DNA of 64,000 bases from Bolinopsis microptera (lineage: Eukaryota; Ctenophora; Tentaculata; Lobata; Bolinopsidae): contig NC_087072.1 of assembly GCF_026151205.1 (NCBI RefSeq), positions 21,852,103 to 21,916,102 on the forward strand. Direction: 5' to 3'. Within the stretch, counting starts at the first letter, position 1. Each line of letters begins with the position of its first letter. The notes under the pieces are model-generated. The model saw only the letters and a program-made list of their open reading frames with translations. It did no database searches and was not told the origin of the DNA. A program made the translations under genes and the position numbers. Shown piece after piece: positions 43,301 through 55,128 of this stretch.

Positions 43301-45976
43301 AGTCAACACTATGAAAGTAATATTTAGCTATATTTTCAGATGTGTAAATCTACTGCAACAGGTACAACTCCGGATTAAGCCACAGTATCAAGTCTTTGGG
43401 CATGTCCAGGAAGGTAAAAGTTAAATCTAATCTTGCATCAAACCAATTTAAAGTTCTAGAGATGCTTCTTATGGCTTTATGGGGGAACCCAAGGGGTATT
43501 TTGGGGTATTTCGGGTATTATAGGGGACCTTATTATGCCCGGGATTTCCAAAACCTATTAAGGCAAAATACCCCTTGGCTTCACCCTTCTTATATTCTAT
43601 ATTGTTATCAGGTATTGCAAGCTAGCCATCGCCGATGGTTTGTATCACTCCTATCCTGTACTAATCAAGATATAAAAAAAAGTTATTTTATAAAATCGCG
43701 GAATCGCAAGAACCATCCAGTCTATGCTTCTAAGAGTCTTTAATTGCTGTGCAAATCAAGGAAGCCTAATGTTGCCCTAGGCTTGCCCCAAGTCACACTC
43801 ACGTGGTTCTGCAATTTAATAGGCGTTTTCCAGTTTAATTTAACCAATCTTTTCGTCGCACTCAAGACGCAAAAAGTTCATTATAAGAAGGAGGCGCATC
43901 ACCACCAGCAAAGGAATGTGTTGGAGTTTCTCCACCACTTGTCTGTGGGAACTGCCCTGTAGGTGGAAATTGTGCGTGTGATGGAGGGTAATAGGCTCCA
44001 TAAGGACCTGGAGGCACGTCTGGGTTGACACTACTTCCAGAAGTGCTGTGAGTCGTTTGTGCAGTGAAGTTTGTTTCAGGTGTATAGTATGATGGAGGAG
44101 CACTTGCTGGTGGCGGATAATGCCCTGCACTCTGCTGTCCACCCCCAGCACTTGCTGGTGGCGGATAATACCCTGAACTCTGCTGTCCAACACCAACATT
44201 AGTTGGTGGCGGGGGATTTGGTAAACCTACTGTGGTCTCTGCTACTCCTGTGTCCTCCCTATCCGATGGCGTCCCTGATCCGATGGCGTTGATGATCCTG
44301 GAGCGTTCAGCTATTTCTGATTGTGTCATTGGTTCTGGCGGTTGATAGGTATTTTGTTTGTGGCAACAGTAACATACGAAAATCAATACAGGTATTCCTG
44401 CCAGCAATCCAAAAACTAAGCCTATATTTTTGCTACGGTTCCCACTCCTTCTCCTTGAATCATTATTATAAGTTGATAGTCTTTTCCCGTCTTCGGAGAA
44501 GGAAGTTCTCCGTCTTGAATCGTAGGTAGTTTCAGAGCGTCTCCTTGAATCGTAGGTAGTTTCAGAGCGTCTCCTTGAATCATAGGTAGTTTCAGAGCGT
44601 CTCCTTGAATCGTAGGTAGTTTCAGAGCGGCGCCTTGAATCGTAGGTAGTTTCAGAGCGTCTCCTTGAATCGTAGGTAGTTTCAGAGCGTCTCCTTGAAT
44701 CGTAGGTAGTTTCAGAGCGTCTCCTTGAATCGTAGGTAGTTGATCGTCTTCTTGAATCGTAAGTAGTTGAGCGTCTTCTTGAATCGTCGAGGTATGTTAT
44801 TCGTCTTCTGTCACTGATAAAATTTGAACGATGATATACATTTGAGTACAACATGGGTATTAGGTATATATATACAATACCCATACATATATAATGGGCT
44901 CGAAAAATAAAAATATTTTCTCGAATTTTTTCAACTACCCCTACTTTTACGACTTTAAAAAGCAATGTATATGCCCACCGATAGTCATTACCCATGCCCA
45001 TTTGAAAGGTTTAGGAATAAATGGGCGGATTAGGTGCCCCCCCTCACTAAATAAATGGTGATATATCCTGCCCATTGCCCAACGATCAAGATTGACGATC
45101 TTTAAAGTTATAGCAGTAAATTTAAACAGCATGAAGAAAATATTCTTACGTGAAAGTACTGGTACTCCTTCTTCTTGAGTCAGTATAAGCTTCTGATAGA
45201 CTGCTATCCGTGTAGAGCAATCCCAGTGCTGCTATCACTACTGCAACTACTGCACATCCTGATATATTATTCATCCTGCATATTTTATGGGAATTACTTC
45301 CTTTTTTGTAAATAAACTTTCAAATCATAGCAATTACATCGGGCCCTAAGTCAAAGTGCACCTATGTTAAGTGAAGCGATGCTGCAACCAAGGCATGCTA
45401 GGTTTAATACAATGGACTGAAAAGGTTACAGCTTAAAACATATATGTCATACAAAATTACCATAAACACTTAAGATTTAAATTAAAAGATAAAGATAATA
45501 ATATACTCACAATAAAAAATGTAAAATTTACTATATAATATAAATAGTAAGGAAATCAGGAAATTTAAAGTTCTGATTAAAGATTTGTTCGGGGTTAAAT
45601 AACATTTCGGAAGTTTAGTCAGACCTTAAAAATCTAAAAGTTTTAAAAACACGATAAATTTACCATCAATATAAAAGGATAATTTTAACCTTTAAATTAC
45701 AGGTATAATACCTTTAAATTATTCCTTTTCTCTTCAGACAGCGGAATTACAACTGATGGTCAAACAATCTTCATCAACGCTGCCATGTGCAACGAAAAGA
45801 TGAAACCAGTTCTTGATCCTGTCGTGTTTGATATGGACAAAAAGTCAGAGGAAATGCTTCTGGTGTCTTCCACTTCTCAGTGGAATGTATTAGATCCCAG
45901 ACAAAAACAGACTACCTTTTCGAATTCAATTTGTCGCATGTGTGGCCATGATAATAATGACTCATCACGTCATTGA
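40373..45976 (+). CDS. MPPED-like metallophosphoesterase 1 (altered metal-site motif)
   Basis: Seven exons join in phase: 40373-40528, 40697-40861, 41388-41466, 41676-41820, 42006-42161, 43340-43413 and 45738-45976, giving 337 residues. Calcineurin-like metallophosphoesterase motifs: RFVCTSDTH, HAGDF, IAGNHD, LLSHTPPVGHGD. The last motif reads FGHVQ where neighbour genes have FGHIH, so one metal-binding His is Gln. Vertebrate MPPED1/MPPED2 also vary at this site, with weak activity. The N-terminal 100 residues (EFEEFWKNSYTQYI) match MPPED-like 2. An extra Cys-containing tail follows (CRMCGHDNNDSSRH). Introns 5 and 6 hold a mariner-like element and an antisense nested gene. Confidence 0.87.
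42342..43125. mobile_element. Mariner-like element remnant in MPPED-like 1 intron
   Basis: The ends CAGGGTAGGCCAAAAGTCAG and CTGACTTTTGGCCCACCCTG are inverted, flanked by TA (42340-42341 and 43126-43127). This is the form of Tc1/mariner ends but a family different from 13147-13966. 784 bp, no transposase frame. Confidence 0.78.
43862..45274 (-). CDS. Nested membrane protein with tandem SETTYDSRRR repeats
   Basis: Two minus-strand exons, 45150-45274 and 43862-44813, join in phase to 358 residues. Exon 1 gives a signal peptide (MNNISGCAVVAVVIAALGLL). The extracellular part is a repeat of ten residues, DSRRRSETTY, seven near-perfect units plus degenerate ones on each side, coded by a 30-base minisatellite (about 44520-44760). 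A transmembrane helix (IGLVFGLLAGIPVLIFVCYC) follows, then a Pro/Gly/Tyr-rich tail with repeated YYPPPASA and a final PPSYNELF (PPxY-type). The family is not recognised. The tail resembles adaptor-binding tails of WBP1/Shisa-like proteins. The whole gene lies antisense within the last intron of MPPED-like 1. Confidence 0.82.
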
Positions 45977-46865
45977 TGAAATGGTTGAGAGGTTTTGTTT
46001 CACAATTGTGGCACAAGTTTTATGTGCATTCACTATTTCGCCAAGAGAAAGATTACCTGATTTCCTTCGGACTAAATAGATATGCTGACATAGGACTAGG
46101 CAATGACAAGAAGTTAATTTCAAAGATATGCTCACATTTTATCTTTATCAATCATTTTGTTTGATAGATTGCCTGAATCAACAGATTTTGTATTGATATT
46201 TGATATTCAGAACTAAAGACGCGATGTTTTCTTTGCTCTGTCAGATAGAAAATTAAAAGAGATTAATAAATTTATTGATTTTAAGTCAACATACATCGAT
46301 TTGCCGGAGTTTGTGACTTATAAATGTATTAAATTCCCCAACCCCCCTGGGCCTGGTCAACTAGAATCCTGATAAACTGATATATCCTGATCCTAGCCCC
46401 TTCAGGCACTAACAAATGTCTAGTATTTTAAACTAGTCGACCTTATACACAATTACACATCACACAACAAGAATATATTATATAAACGTCCCCACAGCAG
46501 AAAAATAGCACAACAAAATAAGATTTTCATAAACACTAAAGTCCACTTTTCAAACACTAAAATAGTTCAACAATACAGTACAAAATTATACCATCTACTA
46601 AACTGATATAATACATTATATACATTATATTATATTTGATCCTAATTTACAATAGCATTATAAACTACTGTATGTACATTTTACATCAATAATTAAAAGC
46701 AACGCATACCTACATTGATAACTGAGAATTCAGAGTACGTAAATTCCCATTCATATCAAGAAAACGATTCGGACAGATAGAAATATCATTAACTAAACTA
46801 TCGTGTACGAAATCATGCGTAAAAAATTAAACGAGAAAACATAAAGCACATAATATTTCACATGA
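45977..46865. other. Intergenic between convergent MPPED-like genes 1 and 2
   Basis: The 3' regions of two convergent paralogues. AT-rich, short frames. Nothing else supported. Confidence 0.55.
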
Positions 46866-49085
46866 TTATTTCTTTCGTGGATCTGATAAGTTCCATTCAG
46901 CAGGAGCAGACACGAGAATAGTTTCCTCAGAAATCTTATCCATTTCAAAGACAACAGGATATTGCTCGGGTTTGTATCTTAATGTACACATTGAAGCGTT
47001 GATGAAGGTCGTTTGTCCATCCGTTGTGACTCCTGCATCTATTGAAGGATTTATATATCATATTATGAAAAATACCTACAAGGTATGTTCCTAGTATCTA
47101 CCTTATGATATATCTACGAATACAAGCAATGCATAGAAGAAAAACTTCAAATCAATTTTAGTGTTGTTAAAAATTATTGCTAGGACATGGTAGTGACAGT
47201 TGATAATTATTTACCTTCGTGAATGTGTCCAAAAATATGATATTGAGGCTTCACTCGGAGCTGAATTTCTTGAAGTAAATCAACACAACTGAGAGGTAGA
47301 AAAATGTCAAAGATGGCGAAGTAGTTAAAAACATTGTTTTTGGTAATAAAGTTACGTAGTTACATTACGTCATGATATGTATCTAATTACGTGGAGGAAA
47401 CATTATATATCCAAGTTGAAACTGCAATAAACGTACCCAGCCCTGATGCCGTTGCGGACCCTGTCTCCGTGTCCAATAGGAGGGCCATGTGTTATCAGAA
47501 TGTCAGTGTTATCAGGAATCTCCTTCCATTTCGCAGCACATTCCTCACCTCTCTTTAGGTTATAACCCCAGTTTCCAAACAAAGGTTGCCTGGGGTGGGT
47601 ACCTGAGTACGGGCATTTCGTGCACTGACAGCATGATACATTGTACTAACTAATCTATTAGTAAACAGCAAAATATGTTGTATTCTAGTAAACAGCAAGA
47701 TACATTGTACTGACTAATCTACTGGTAAACAGCAAGATATGCTGTACTAACTAATCTACTAGTAAACAGCAAGATATGTTACATTATACTAAGTAATCTA
47801 CTGGTAAACAGCAAGATATGGCCGATAGAAAATGTTACATTGTACTAACTAATCTACTAGTGAACTACTACTAGACTTCCATATTATTACGGTGTAGTGC
47901 TGTGATTTATTATAGTTTGTGGGCAACAGATTAATCGTTAACGAAATACCGTTTACATATTTTGTAAATGCCTCAAAATCAACTAACCAGGGAGACCCGA
48001 ATATCTTGATGCCACTGACAACAGCACTGTTGTCTTCCAAGTAGGTACAGCTCTTGTGCAGTCGACCAATTAGTCTTTCACGAATGTTGGGATCAGATGC
48101 GGTCATTGGATCAAACGAGAGTTCGTGATTTCCTGTGGAACATAAAAATAGGGTAATTATATTATATGTGTTAGAGTGGACTAAGGAGATGTTGATAACA
48201 ATGTAAGATTTTTGGAGTACTTAATTTTAACAATCGCATTCACATGACTAAGGTGTAAAACTAACATTCACATTCTTAACCGTAGTCATATTCTTAACCG
48301 TAATAAATAAAAACTCGTCGATAAATCATTATTATAAATAACCAACAATCCAACCTGCGATCACAATCTTAATAGGATGAGGTAGTGTGTCCAGCCAATC
48401 TGCAAAATGTTCAACCTCCTTCACACATCCGACCTGACTTACATGACTATTTAACATTAAATAACAACCATTCTATATACATTTAGGAGCAATCGTTCGT
48501 AACATCGAATAAGACTAGAATACTTAAAAATTCGGGGGTTTTAAGCACTTTTCAATAAAAGTCAACATAACAATATAAATTATAATAATTATTACGGGTT
48601 AAAACCTGGGTAAAGTCGCCGCCATGTATCAGAACGTCTCCATCAGGAACTTGAAAGTTATACCTATCCGTTTGGTTGTGAGTATCAGATGTACACACAA
48701 ATCTTACTTTCGTGGCAGGATCGTAAGTGGAATCGTCAGAAAGTGAATGTATATCTCGTCTGTCTTGTTTCTGTAAGATCATTTTATCTTGCTTGATTAA
48801 CATATTATACATATGAATAGGAATATTTTATGCTTTGAATTTAATTTTTAACATACCGTAACACATCATCTGTTATCAAATCGAAGGTTTAAAAGACGGA
48901 AAATTCACTTAATTTTCTCCATAAGTCACCTGAAATTTATTAAGAACCTCCTTATAGAACCTAGTAGGAGAATCTGCGTGTATACTCGTACACTCGCTCC
49001 AAAAAGTCTCAAATGCTTCAGGAGAAATTGCACCCTGTCCAATTCCAGTCATATTTGTAACCCACTGTTTCGCTGCACTGAACAT
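46866..49085 (-). CDS. MPPED-like metallophosphoesterase 2
   Basis: Seven minus-strand exons join in phase: 48930-49085, 48606-48770, 48355-48433, 47988-48132, 47437-47589, 47215-47288 and 46866-47038, giving 314 residues. Exon lengths 156, 165, 79, 145, 153, 74 match MPPED-like 1 (156, 165, 79, 145, 156, 74), proof of duplication. Motifs are complete: RFVCTSDTH, HGGDF, IAGNHELSFD, LITHGPPIGHGD, FGHIHEDAG. GNHE-x-FD is the usual MPPED form. The start ATG at 49085 was chosen because it gives the same first-exon length as gene 1. Expected to be a cytosolic metal-dependent phosphodiesterase; the substrate is unknown. Confidence 0.9.
47640..47872. repeat. Minisatellite ACTAATCTACTAGTAAACAG in MPPED-like 2 intron
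   Basis: Five or six imperfect units of roughly 45 bases containing TCTACTAGTAAACAGCAAGA and TACATTGTACTAACTAATC, filling most of the intron between exons 4 and 5. Confidence 0.85.
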
Positions 49086-49449
49086 ACGAATTTCCCCTTT
49101 CAATCATGAAGCTGGTAATGATATAGACTGGTTCAGAACTTTAAAATATGTAAGGGGAGTCTGTTGTGTTTCTTATGATATTAAATTCAGATGTTATTCT
49201 GGAATAATCTGACATTGAAATTTACGTTTTTCATAGCACAATCCCGAAATTTAGTCGATTTTTGAGACTTCGAAAAATAATATAATAGTGATATCAGTTT
49301 TTGAGTAACAGTATTTAATCATTACAAAAATCAAATTAAATACAAGAAATTTCGATACAGAAATAAAAAGCTTTCGGAATTATCGTTATCTAATTACAGA
49401 CAATCTGATTATTAATGAACTTAAATCTTAATCAACATTCAACTCTTCT

Positions 49450-50490
49450 TTAATTATTTAGTATAGATTCCAATCTAAAATAAAGCCTAAAACGTCCTAA
49501 TGCACAATTAAATATTGTGAACAGATCTTTATTCAGAATAATACAATATCCGGAATTTTGGCATGTCCGCCCAGGTTGGATTGTGGATTCTACCAAGCAA
49601 GAGTACACGGCCTTATATGTTGGACAGAGCCTTTTCAAGACACCACCTGAAAAAGCATCTAATCTTGAAGAGATCTCTCTTGTACTTGTATGAGATGAGT
49701 TATTAAATCTGTTGAGGTCTTCATTTTCGAATATAACAGATGTATCACAAAATTTGGATATTGAAACTTTCGCAGATTCTGTTCCCAACTGCAAAGCAGA
49801 GTATTCCGAAACCTTCTTCACATTCATATGTTCCATATCAGGTGTGTACGTTACAATGACGATCGGACATTCTACCTGGCCACCAGAGGACACGAACAAA
49901 CCTGGCTGTATCAAGTTTTTCCTCAGTGATTTTGTTAAAACAGTTGGAATCTTATGAAATGTTTCTGCGAGACTAGGGGTAAATGAACCCAGAGACTCCC
50001 GTATCAAGAGATGGTTGGAGGAGAAGTAGAGAAAGCATTTTATCCAACTACCACCAGGAGAAAGCATCGCAATTGGGCGATCAAATGCTCCCTGTTCAGG
50101 GTCCCATGTTAGTTTCAATTTACCAGCAGAGACAAGATATGGATACTGACCGTACGCTCCACAAATTAGTTTTATCCTTTGTCCTATCAGTCCTGTTTCA
50201 GCTATTTTTATTTGCATCACACCTGATGGGTCGTTCTGCCAGATACCAATCAGTTTCTTGTGGATTACCAGATCATAATACATCATCTTGGATCTTTGAA
50301 CTTGAATTTTTGAGAAGTCTAACACAGGAAATTCGTGCACTGACAAATGAAACCACACGCTGTCATCAAAAATAAGACATCTAAAATACTTTGACACTAA
50401 TGCAAATTGAGAAAGATCTTTTGCTTGCAGATTTTTAGCGATTCGTACCAACAATTCGTAAGGTAAGTTTTCAAGTAATACCAAGACCAT
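49450..50490 (-). CDS. FBXO31-like F-box protein
   Basis: A single-exon frame of 346 residues. An F-box occupies about 3-48 (LLENLPYELLVRIAKNLQ, LSQFALVSKYFRCLIFDDSV). It then has KKLIGIWQNDPSGVMQIKI, PGGSWIKCF and NLIQPGLFVSSGGQVECPIV, which parallel the FBXO31 substrate-binding domain (KKLIGLWQ ... LIKPGLFKG). The last 90 residues are not recognised. F-box proteins bring substrates to SCF (SKP1-CUL1) ubiquitin ligases; FBXO31 recognises cyclin D and C-terminal degrons. It stands alone on the minus strand between MPPED-like 2 and 3 and lacks introns, unlike both neighbours. Confidence 0.8.
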   Translation of the reverse strand: MVLVLLENLPYELLVRIAKNLQAKDLSQFALVSKYFRCLIFDDSVWFHLSVHEFPVLDFSKIQVQRSKMMYYDLVIHKKLIGIWQNDPSGVMQIKIAETGLIGQRIKLICGAYGQYPYLVSAGKLKLTWDPEQGAFDRPIAMLSPGGSWIKCFLYFSSNHLLIRESLGSFTPSLAETFHKIPTVLTKSLRKNLIQPGLFVSSGGQVECPIVIVTYTPDMEHMNVKKVSEYSALQLGTESAKVSISKFCDTSVIFENEDLNRFNNSSHTSTREISSRLDAFSGGVLKRLCPTYKAVYSCLVESTIQPGRTCQNSGYCIILNKDLFTIFNCALGRFRLYFRLESILNN

Positions 50491-51054
50491 GATGCCATGA
50501 TGAACGAACGAGTGTGTACATGATATTTAAACGGTGAGTATCAACAATACGGCATTACATCATAATACGCCTAGTTAACAAAACTAATTATAGATACAAT
50601 CCGTGTGTTATACAGACATTATTATATATATATAATAATATATACAAGCATTACAATGTATTTGCTATAAATAGTGTACACTTATCAAAATAAAACACAT
50701 TTCGTCAATATCAGGCTATGTACATACTGAAACAATATTCTGTTACACTGCATAAACAACTAACAGATAGTTTAGACCTGTTTAGGTGCATATTCTTAAG
50801 GGTCACCTTAGAATTGGGGGTCATCTAGGGGGAGGGGTCACGTGCTCAGGTTTATTCAGGTTAAGTCAACCAAATTATTAAACCTATTTTTACCTATAAC
50901 TATAAGTTGCACACGATTGCAGAAATTTGCAAACGTCGATTTCTTGTCTATTCATCAGCTGCTGAAATATTACCAATTTAACTTTAAAATGCTCTAGTAT
51001 GAACATTGAACAGCAATTCAAACGGTGAAAATTTCAAACGGTGAAATGTCCTAT
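50491..51054. other. Intergenic, no gene seen
   Basis: FBXO31-like upstream region and MPPED-like 3 downstream region. Contains a TATATATATAATAATATATA stretch near 50625. No exon seen. Confidence 0.5.
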
Positions 51055-54000
51055 TCATTGGGAGCTGATTCTGCAAATACCTTCAAGATGATATGGAGGA
51101 GGCTCCAAATCATAGTCCTCGTTATTCTTCTCAGGAAGATCGAAAACATAAGCAGGTTGTCTTGCTTTGTAAGAAATATCACAGATAGCAGCATTAATGT
51201 AAGTTGTAGTTGTATCTGTGTAAACTCCATTACCTGAAAGTGGTTAATTCATTTTTCCATTAATTTTAGGGAACTAGCCTTCCACTTACTGCAGCTCTAG
51301 CCACTATGAGAAATGTGAACTAAACTTACAAACAAACTTCGACCACATAATTTACATTTTCACCCGTTTTAGTAAGTAGTAATATGAAGCAAACCTTTTA
51401 AAACCTGGGACGAGCTAAATCTGGTGCATTGTATCGTTTTTCACGATTTATAATTAAAGTCAATTTAATAAGCTAACTTGTTATTTAAATCATAAAAAGT
51501 TAGTTCCTACCTTCATGGATATGACCAAAGCAATGAAAGAGGGGTTTGATTCTATTTTGAATTTGATCAAGTAAATCAACACATCCTGCATAGTCGCCAT
51601 GCTTGGTTAAGTCCCCAACAGATACCGGAGGTCCATGAGTCAGCAGAATATCGGTGTTACTTGGAATCTGGGTGGACAAATTATGATAGGAATCATTTGT
51701 TATTATATAATATATTATTGTTCATTCGGTCATTCGGCAAATTTTCTTTGAAACAAAATGATGTATTTGTGTAAAAATTTGGAAGTTTATTGAGTAAACA
51801 AATTTGCTTTATTTCATCATTTATTTTAGCTATCGGTTCGTTAGTTTTCATGTATTTTCTATAAAAACTGTGTATTTTTCCACCAACTATAATCACGAAA
51901 AGATGTATTGTTTACCATGTCCCATTTAGTTCTGATACTTTTTCCTCTTTGCTTCTGAAAACCTCCTAAATGTACTGGAGTCCTAAATGGTTGTATAATG
52001 TACTAATGGAGATTGCTATTATAATGAATAATGAATATCGGTTCTTTTGCGATAGTCAAAACGCGACAACTAGCGCTGGATGGCGACAACTAGCGCTATC
52101 CAGCGCTAGTTGTCGCCATCCAGCGCTAGTTGTCGCTATCCAGCGCTGGATAACGCTGGCCAGTGCAAAATATATATGTTCGATAATTGTCGCTATCCAG
52201 CGCTAGTTGTCGCCATCCAGCGCTAGTTGTCGCCATCCAGCGCTAGTTGTCGCTATCCAGCGCTAGTTGTCACACGCGATAGTTTGCGATGGCCAGCGCA
52301 ACTGGCCATCGCAGAAAACAGTTCGATAACTAGCGCTGGATAGCGACAACTAGCGCTGGCCAGCGCTAAGCGATAGCCAGCGCTGGCCAGCGCTGGCCAT
52401 CGATATCCAGCGCAAAATTTTTGCGCTATTACTCGTCAGCTAGCGCTGGCCAGCGCTGGCCAGCGCTAGCCAGCGCTAGTTGTCGCTAGCCAGCGCTAAC
52501 CAGCGCTAGCCAGCGCTAACCAGCGCTAGCCAGCGCAATGTATCAAAATCATATACTTGCGATATTAGTCGGATGATGATTAATCACTTTACACTCGACT
52601 GTCATTCTCTGACTCTAGCTGGTTCTGAACGACTTTTCGAAACCTTAACCCTCTAATCTGATCCCAACCCTAACCCTAACCCAATCCTTAACAAAAACAT
52701 ATGCTGAAACCCTAATAATAACGAGAAATTAGACTAACTTCCTTATACGGTCATATCACGTGATCGATACATGTACAGTTTTTCGCCAATATCTCGTCAG
52801 GAGAGCATTTTAACCATATGTCATGGGCCCATGGGGGTTGATTCGGAATTAGCGTCCGAAAATACATCGATTGAAGTTGGTTACAACCATCGGGGGCCCT
52901 TTTAGAACAACCTCGAAGATCGACTGTAGAGTGATTTAGCACGCTCGATATTGGTATTAGTATTACTCGTCAGCCAGCGCTGGCCAGCGCAATATAGTTG
53001 CGATATTACTCGTCAGCTAGCGCTGGTTAGCGCTGGCTAGCGCTGGTTAGCGCTGGCTAGCGATGGTTAGCGCTGGCTAGCGATGGTTAGCGCTGGCTAG
53101 CGATGGTTAGCGCTGGTTAGCGCTGGCTAGCGCTGGCCAGCGCTAGCTGACAAGTAATAGCGCAAACATTTTGCGCTGGATATCGATGGCCAGCGCTAGT
53201 TGTCGCTATCCAGCGCTAGTTGTCGCTATCCAGCGCTAGTTATCGAACTGTTTTCTGCGATGGCCATCGCAAACTATCGCGTGCGACAGTGTCGCATAGC
53301 CAGCGACAACTAGCGCTGGATAGCGACAACTAGCGCTGGATGGCGACAACTAGCGCTGGATGGCGACAACTAGCGCTGGATAGCGACAATTATCAAACAT
53401 ATATATTTTGCGCTAGCCAGCGTTATCCAGCGCTGGATAGCGACAACTAGCGCTAGTTGTCGCCATCCAGCGCTAGTTGTCGCGTTTTGACTATCGCAAA
53501 AGAACCTGAATATCCTACTGTGGCCACTGTATTTAATTATTGATCTCATTGGTTGTTAATTAATCAGGCATTCTGATTTCCATGCATGAAAGTATGAAAT
53601 TTAAGCAAAAATATAATAATTGAATATATCTTGAACACAAAGTAACAGTATGCCAAATAATTAAGAAAAACAAAATTTTAATAATGGTACAAAAACATGG
53701 TAATGCAATGTTTGAGTTAGCAAACTTACCATGGTGATCCATAAATTGTATAACCATGCACATTAATACTTTCGTCTTCAATGTAAGTATAATTGGTAAA
53801 CTCTTCCAATAACTCTTCCCTGTCAGAGGCACCAAACTGTAATGCAAGAAGTTACATTTTTAACTACCTTAAATATTCTTTGAATACATTATCTTCATCT
53901 CGAGCCTCTAATATCATAAAGTATAGACTTAAATCAAACAAAGCTTGAAACAAAAGAAAAGTAAAAATCAAAAGAATACTCAGAAGTCAGAACTTACTAC

Positions 54001-55128
54001 ATTAAAGAATGTATTTAAAGGGCGAAGTTCCAAGAACCTATCATGGTTTCCTGCAATCACAATCTTCTTAGGATGAGGCAATGCTCCTATCCACTCATTA
54101 AATGACACAAATTCCTTTTTAAAGCTTCTTATTGTAGCATCTCCACAATGCAACAAAACGTCACCATCAGGTATATCAGTCCTGAAACAGAATAGTGTAA
54201 ATAGTGACTCTCTTACAGTTACATGATTCAACTCATATCCATTGAACCATTCAGGAAAACAAATTTATAAGAAAAACAAAATTTAAATATAATAAATATA
54301 TCATAATAAATATAGGTAAAAATTTGATTTATACAAACTTAATTTCAGGACCAGCACAGCCAAATGCCTGAACATGCTCGCCTGCCAAAAGAACCAGCAA
54401 GACTGGTCAATCGGAAGTAAGCATGTTATTTGCAAATTTGTGTCAGGAATTCAAAGTGTATCATATCAAGAGGATCAGTTCAATCTTAAAAAGAATGACT
54501 GTGGTTAGGAAGAATTTCAGTCACATGCATCTGTTACTTTAGAAGTTGACTGATATCTAAAAATAGAGCAACGAAAAAATTCAGGATAAAACCCATCTCT
54601 TGATAAGAAGGCGTCTGTAATCTGATGAAATGTGCATTTATTCTGTATCTACAAATTTTCAAGCAAACGAAACCATGGTTATTAATACCACGTAAAACTA
54701 TCTTCATTTTGTAATACTCACTCGATAGAGGTTCGATTATGAGTATCAGAAATAACCACAAAGCGTTTGAATCCTTCTCTTTTTGGTTCCAGACCTATAA
54801 ATTGAGTCACAGTCATAAAATGAATGATACATCCCAGCACGATTTAATGAACACTGTTATGAAGATCATGCATATGGTAACAGGTCGTGAAATCTCTGTT
54901 GTGATTACTAATTAGTTTTATCAATAACGTGATGATATTTTTTAATTGCGATAAAAATACATTGCATTGGAAACACATACCTTGATACAAGCGGTGATCA
55001 AGTTTTTTTATAGAGTTAGGTGATCCTTGTTGATAGAATTTTACAAACTCATCAGGAGCATTTGATAGGGATTTTGGTAGGAGACGATATTTGCACCACG
55101 TTTGTAACATTTTATATGGCAAGGGCAT
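51055..55128 (-). CDS. MPPED-like metallophosphoesterase 3 (diverged)
   Basis: Minus-strand exons: 54981-55128, 54722-54795, 53998-54181, 53730-53836, 51916-51982, 51511-51667, 51055-51233 (about 305 residues). All motifs are present: RFVVISDTHNR, LLHCGDA, VIAGNHD, LLTHGPPVSVGD, FGHIHEGNG. The C-terminus is DISYKARQPAYVFDLPEKNN then Pro-rich. Compared with genes 1 and 2 it has fused or shifted exons and a different N-terminus (MPLPYKMLQTWCKYRLLPKS). Exon 1 (phase 1) and exon 2 (phase 0) do not join in frame at the best-looking sites. An alternative acceptor 18 bases into exon 2 or an A-run indel would fix this, so the N-terminus is uncertain. Intron 4 contains the foldback transposon. Confidence 0.82.
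52040..53506. mobile_element. Foldback-type transposon with minisatellite arms
   Basis: The element starts GGTTCTTTTGCGATAGTC and ends GACTATCGCAAAAGAACC, flanked by a perfect 8-bp duplication TGAATATC (52032-52039 and 53507-53514). The arms (about 500 bp each, 52040-52545 and 52970-53506) are inverted copies made of short units: CAGCGCTAGTTGTCGC(C/T)ATC of 20 bases outside and (C/T)AGCGCTGG/AC units of 10 bases inside, each centred on the palindrome AGCGCT. A middle of about 420 bp (52550-52965) is unlike the arms and codes nothing evident. Structure parallels Drosophila FB elements. It sits in MPPED-like 3 intron 4. Confidence 0.88.

Noticed and set aside
52660-52685. CCCTAACCCTAACCC-like stretch inside the foldback element, resembling telomere repeat.
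   Set aside because: Only two or three units, embedded in unique sequence; too short to call interstitial telomere.
52040-53506. Short regular units with inverted copies could suggest a CRISPR-like array.
   Set aside because: No spacers of constant length, repeats are contiguous and palindromic, the host is an animal and 8-bp target duplications flank the unit.
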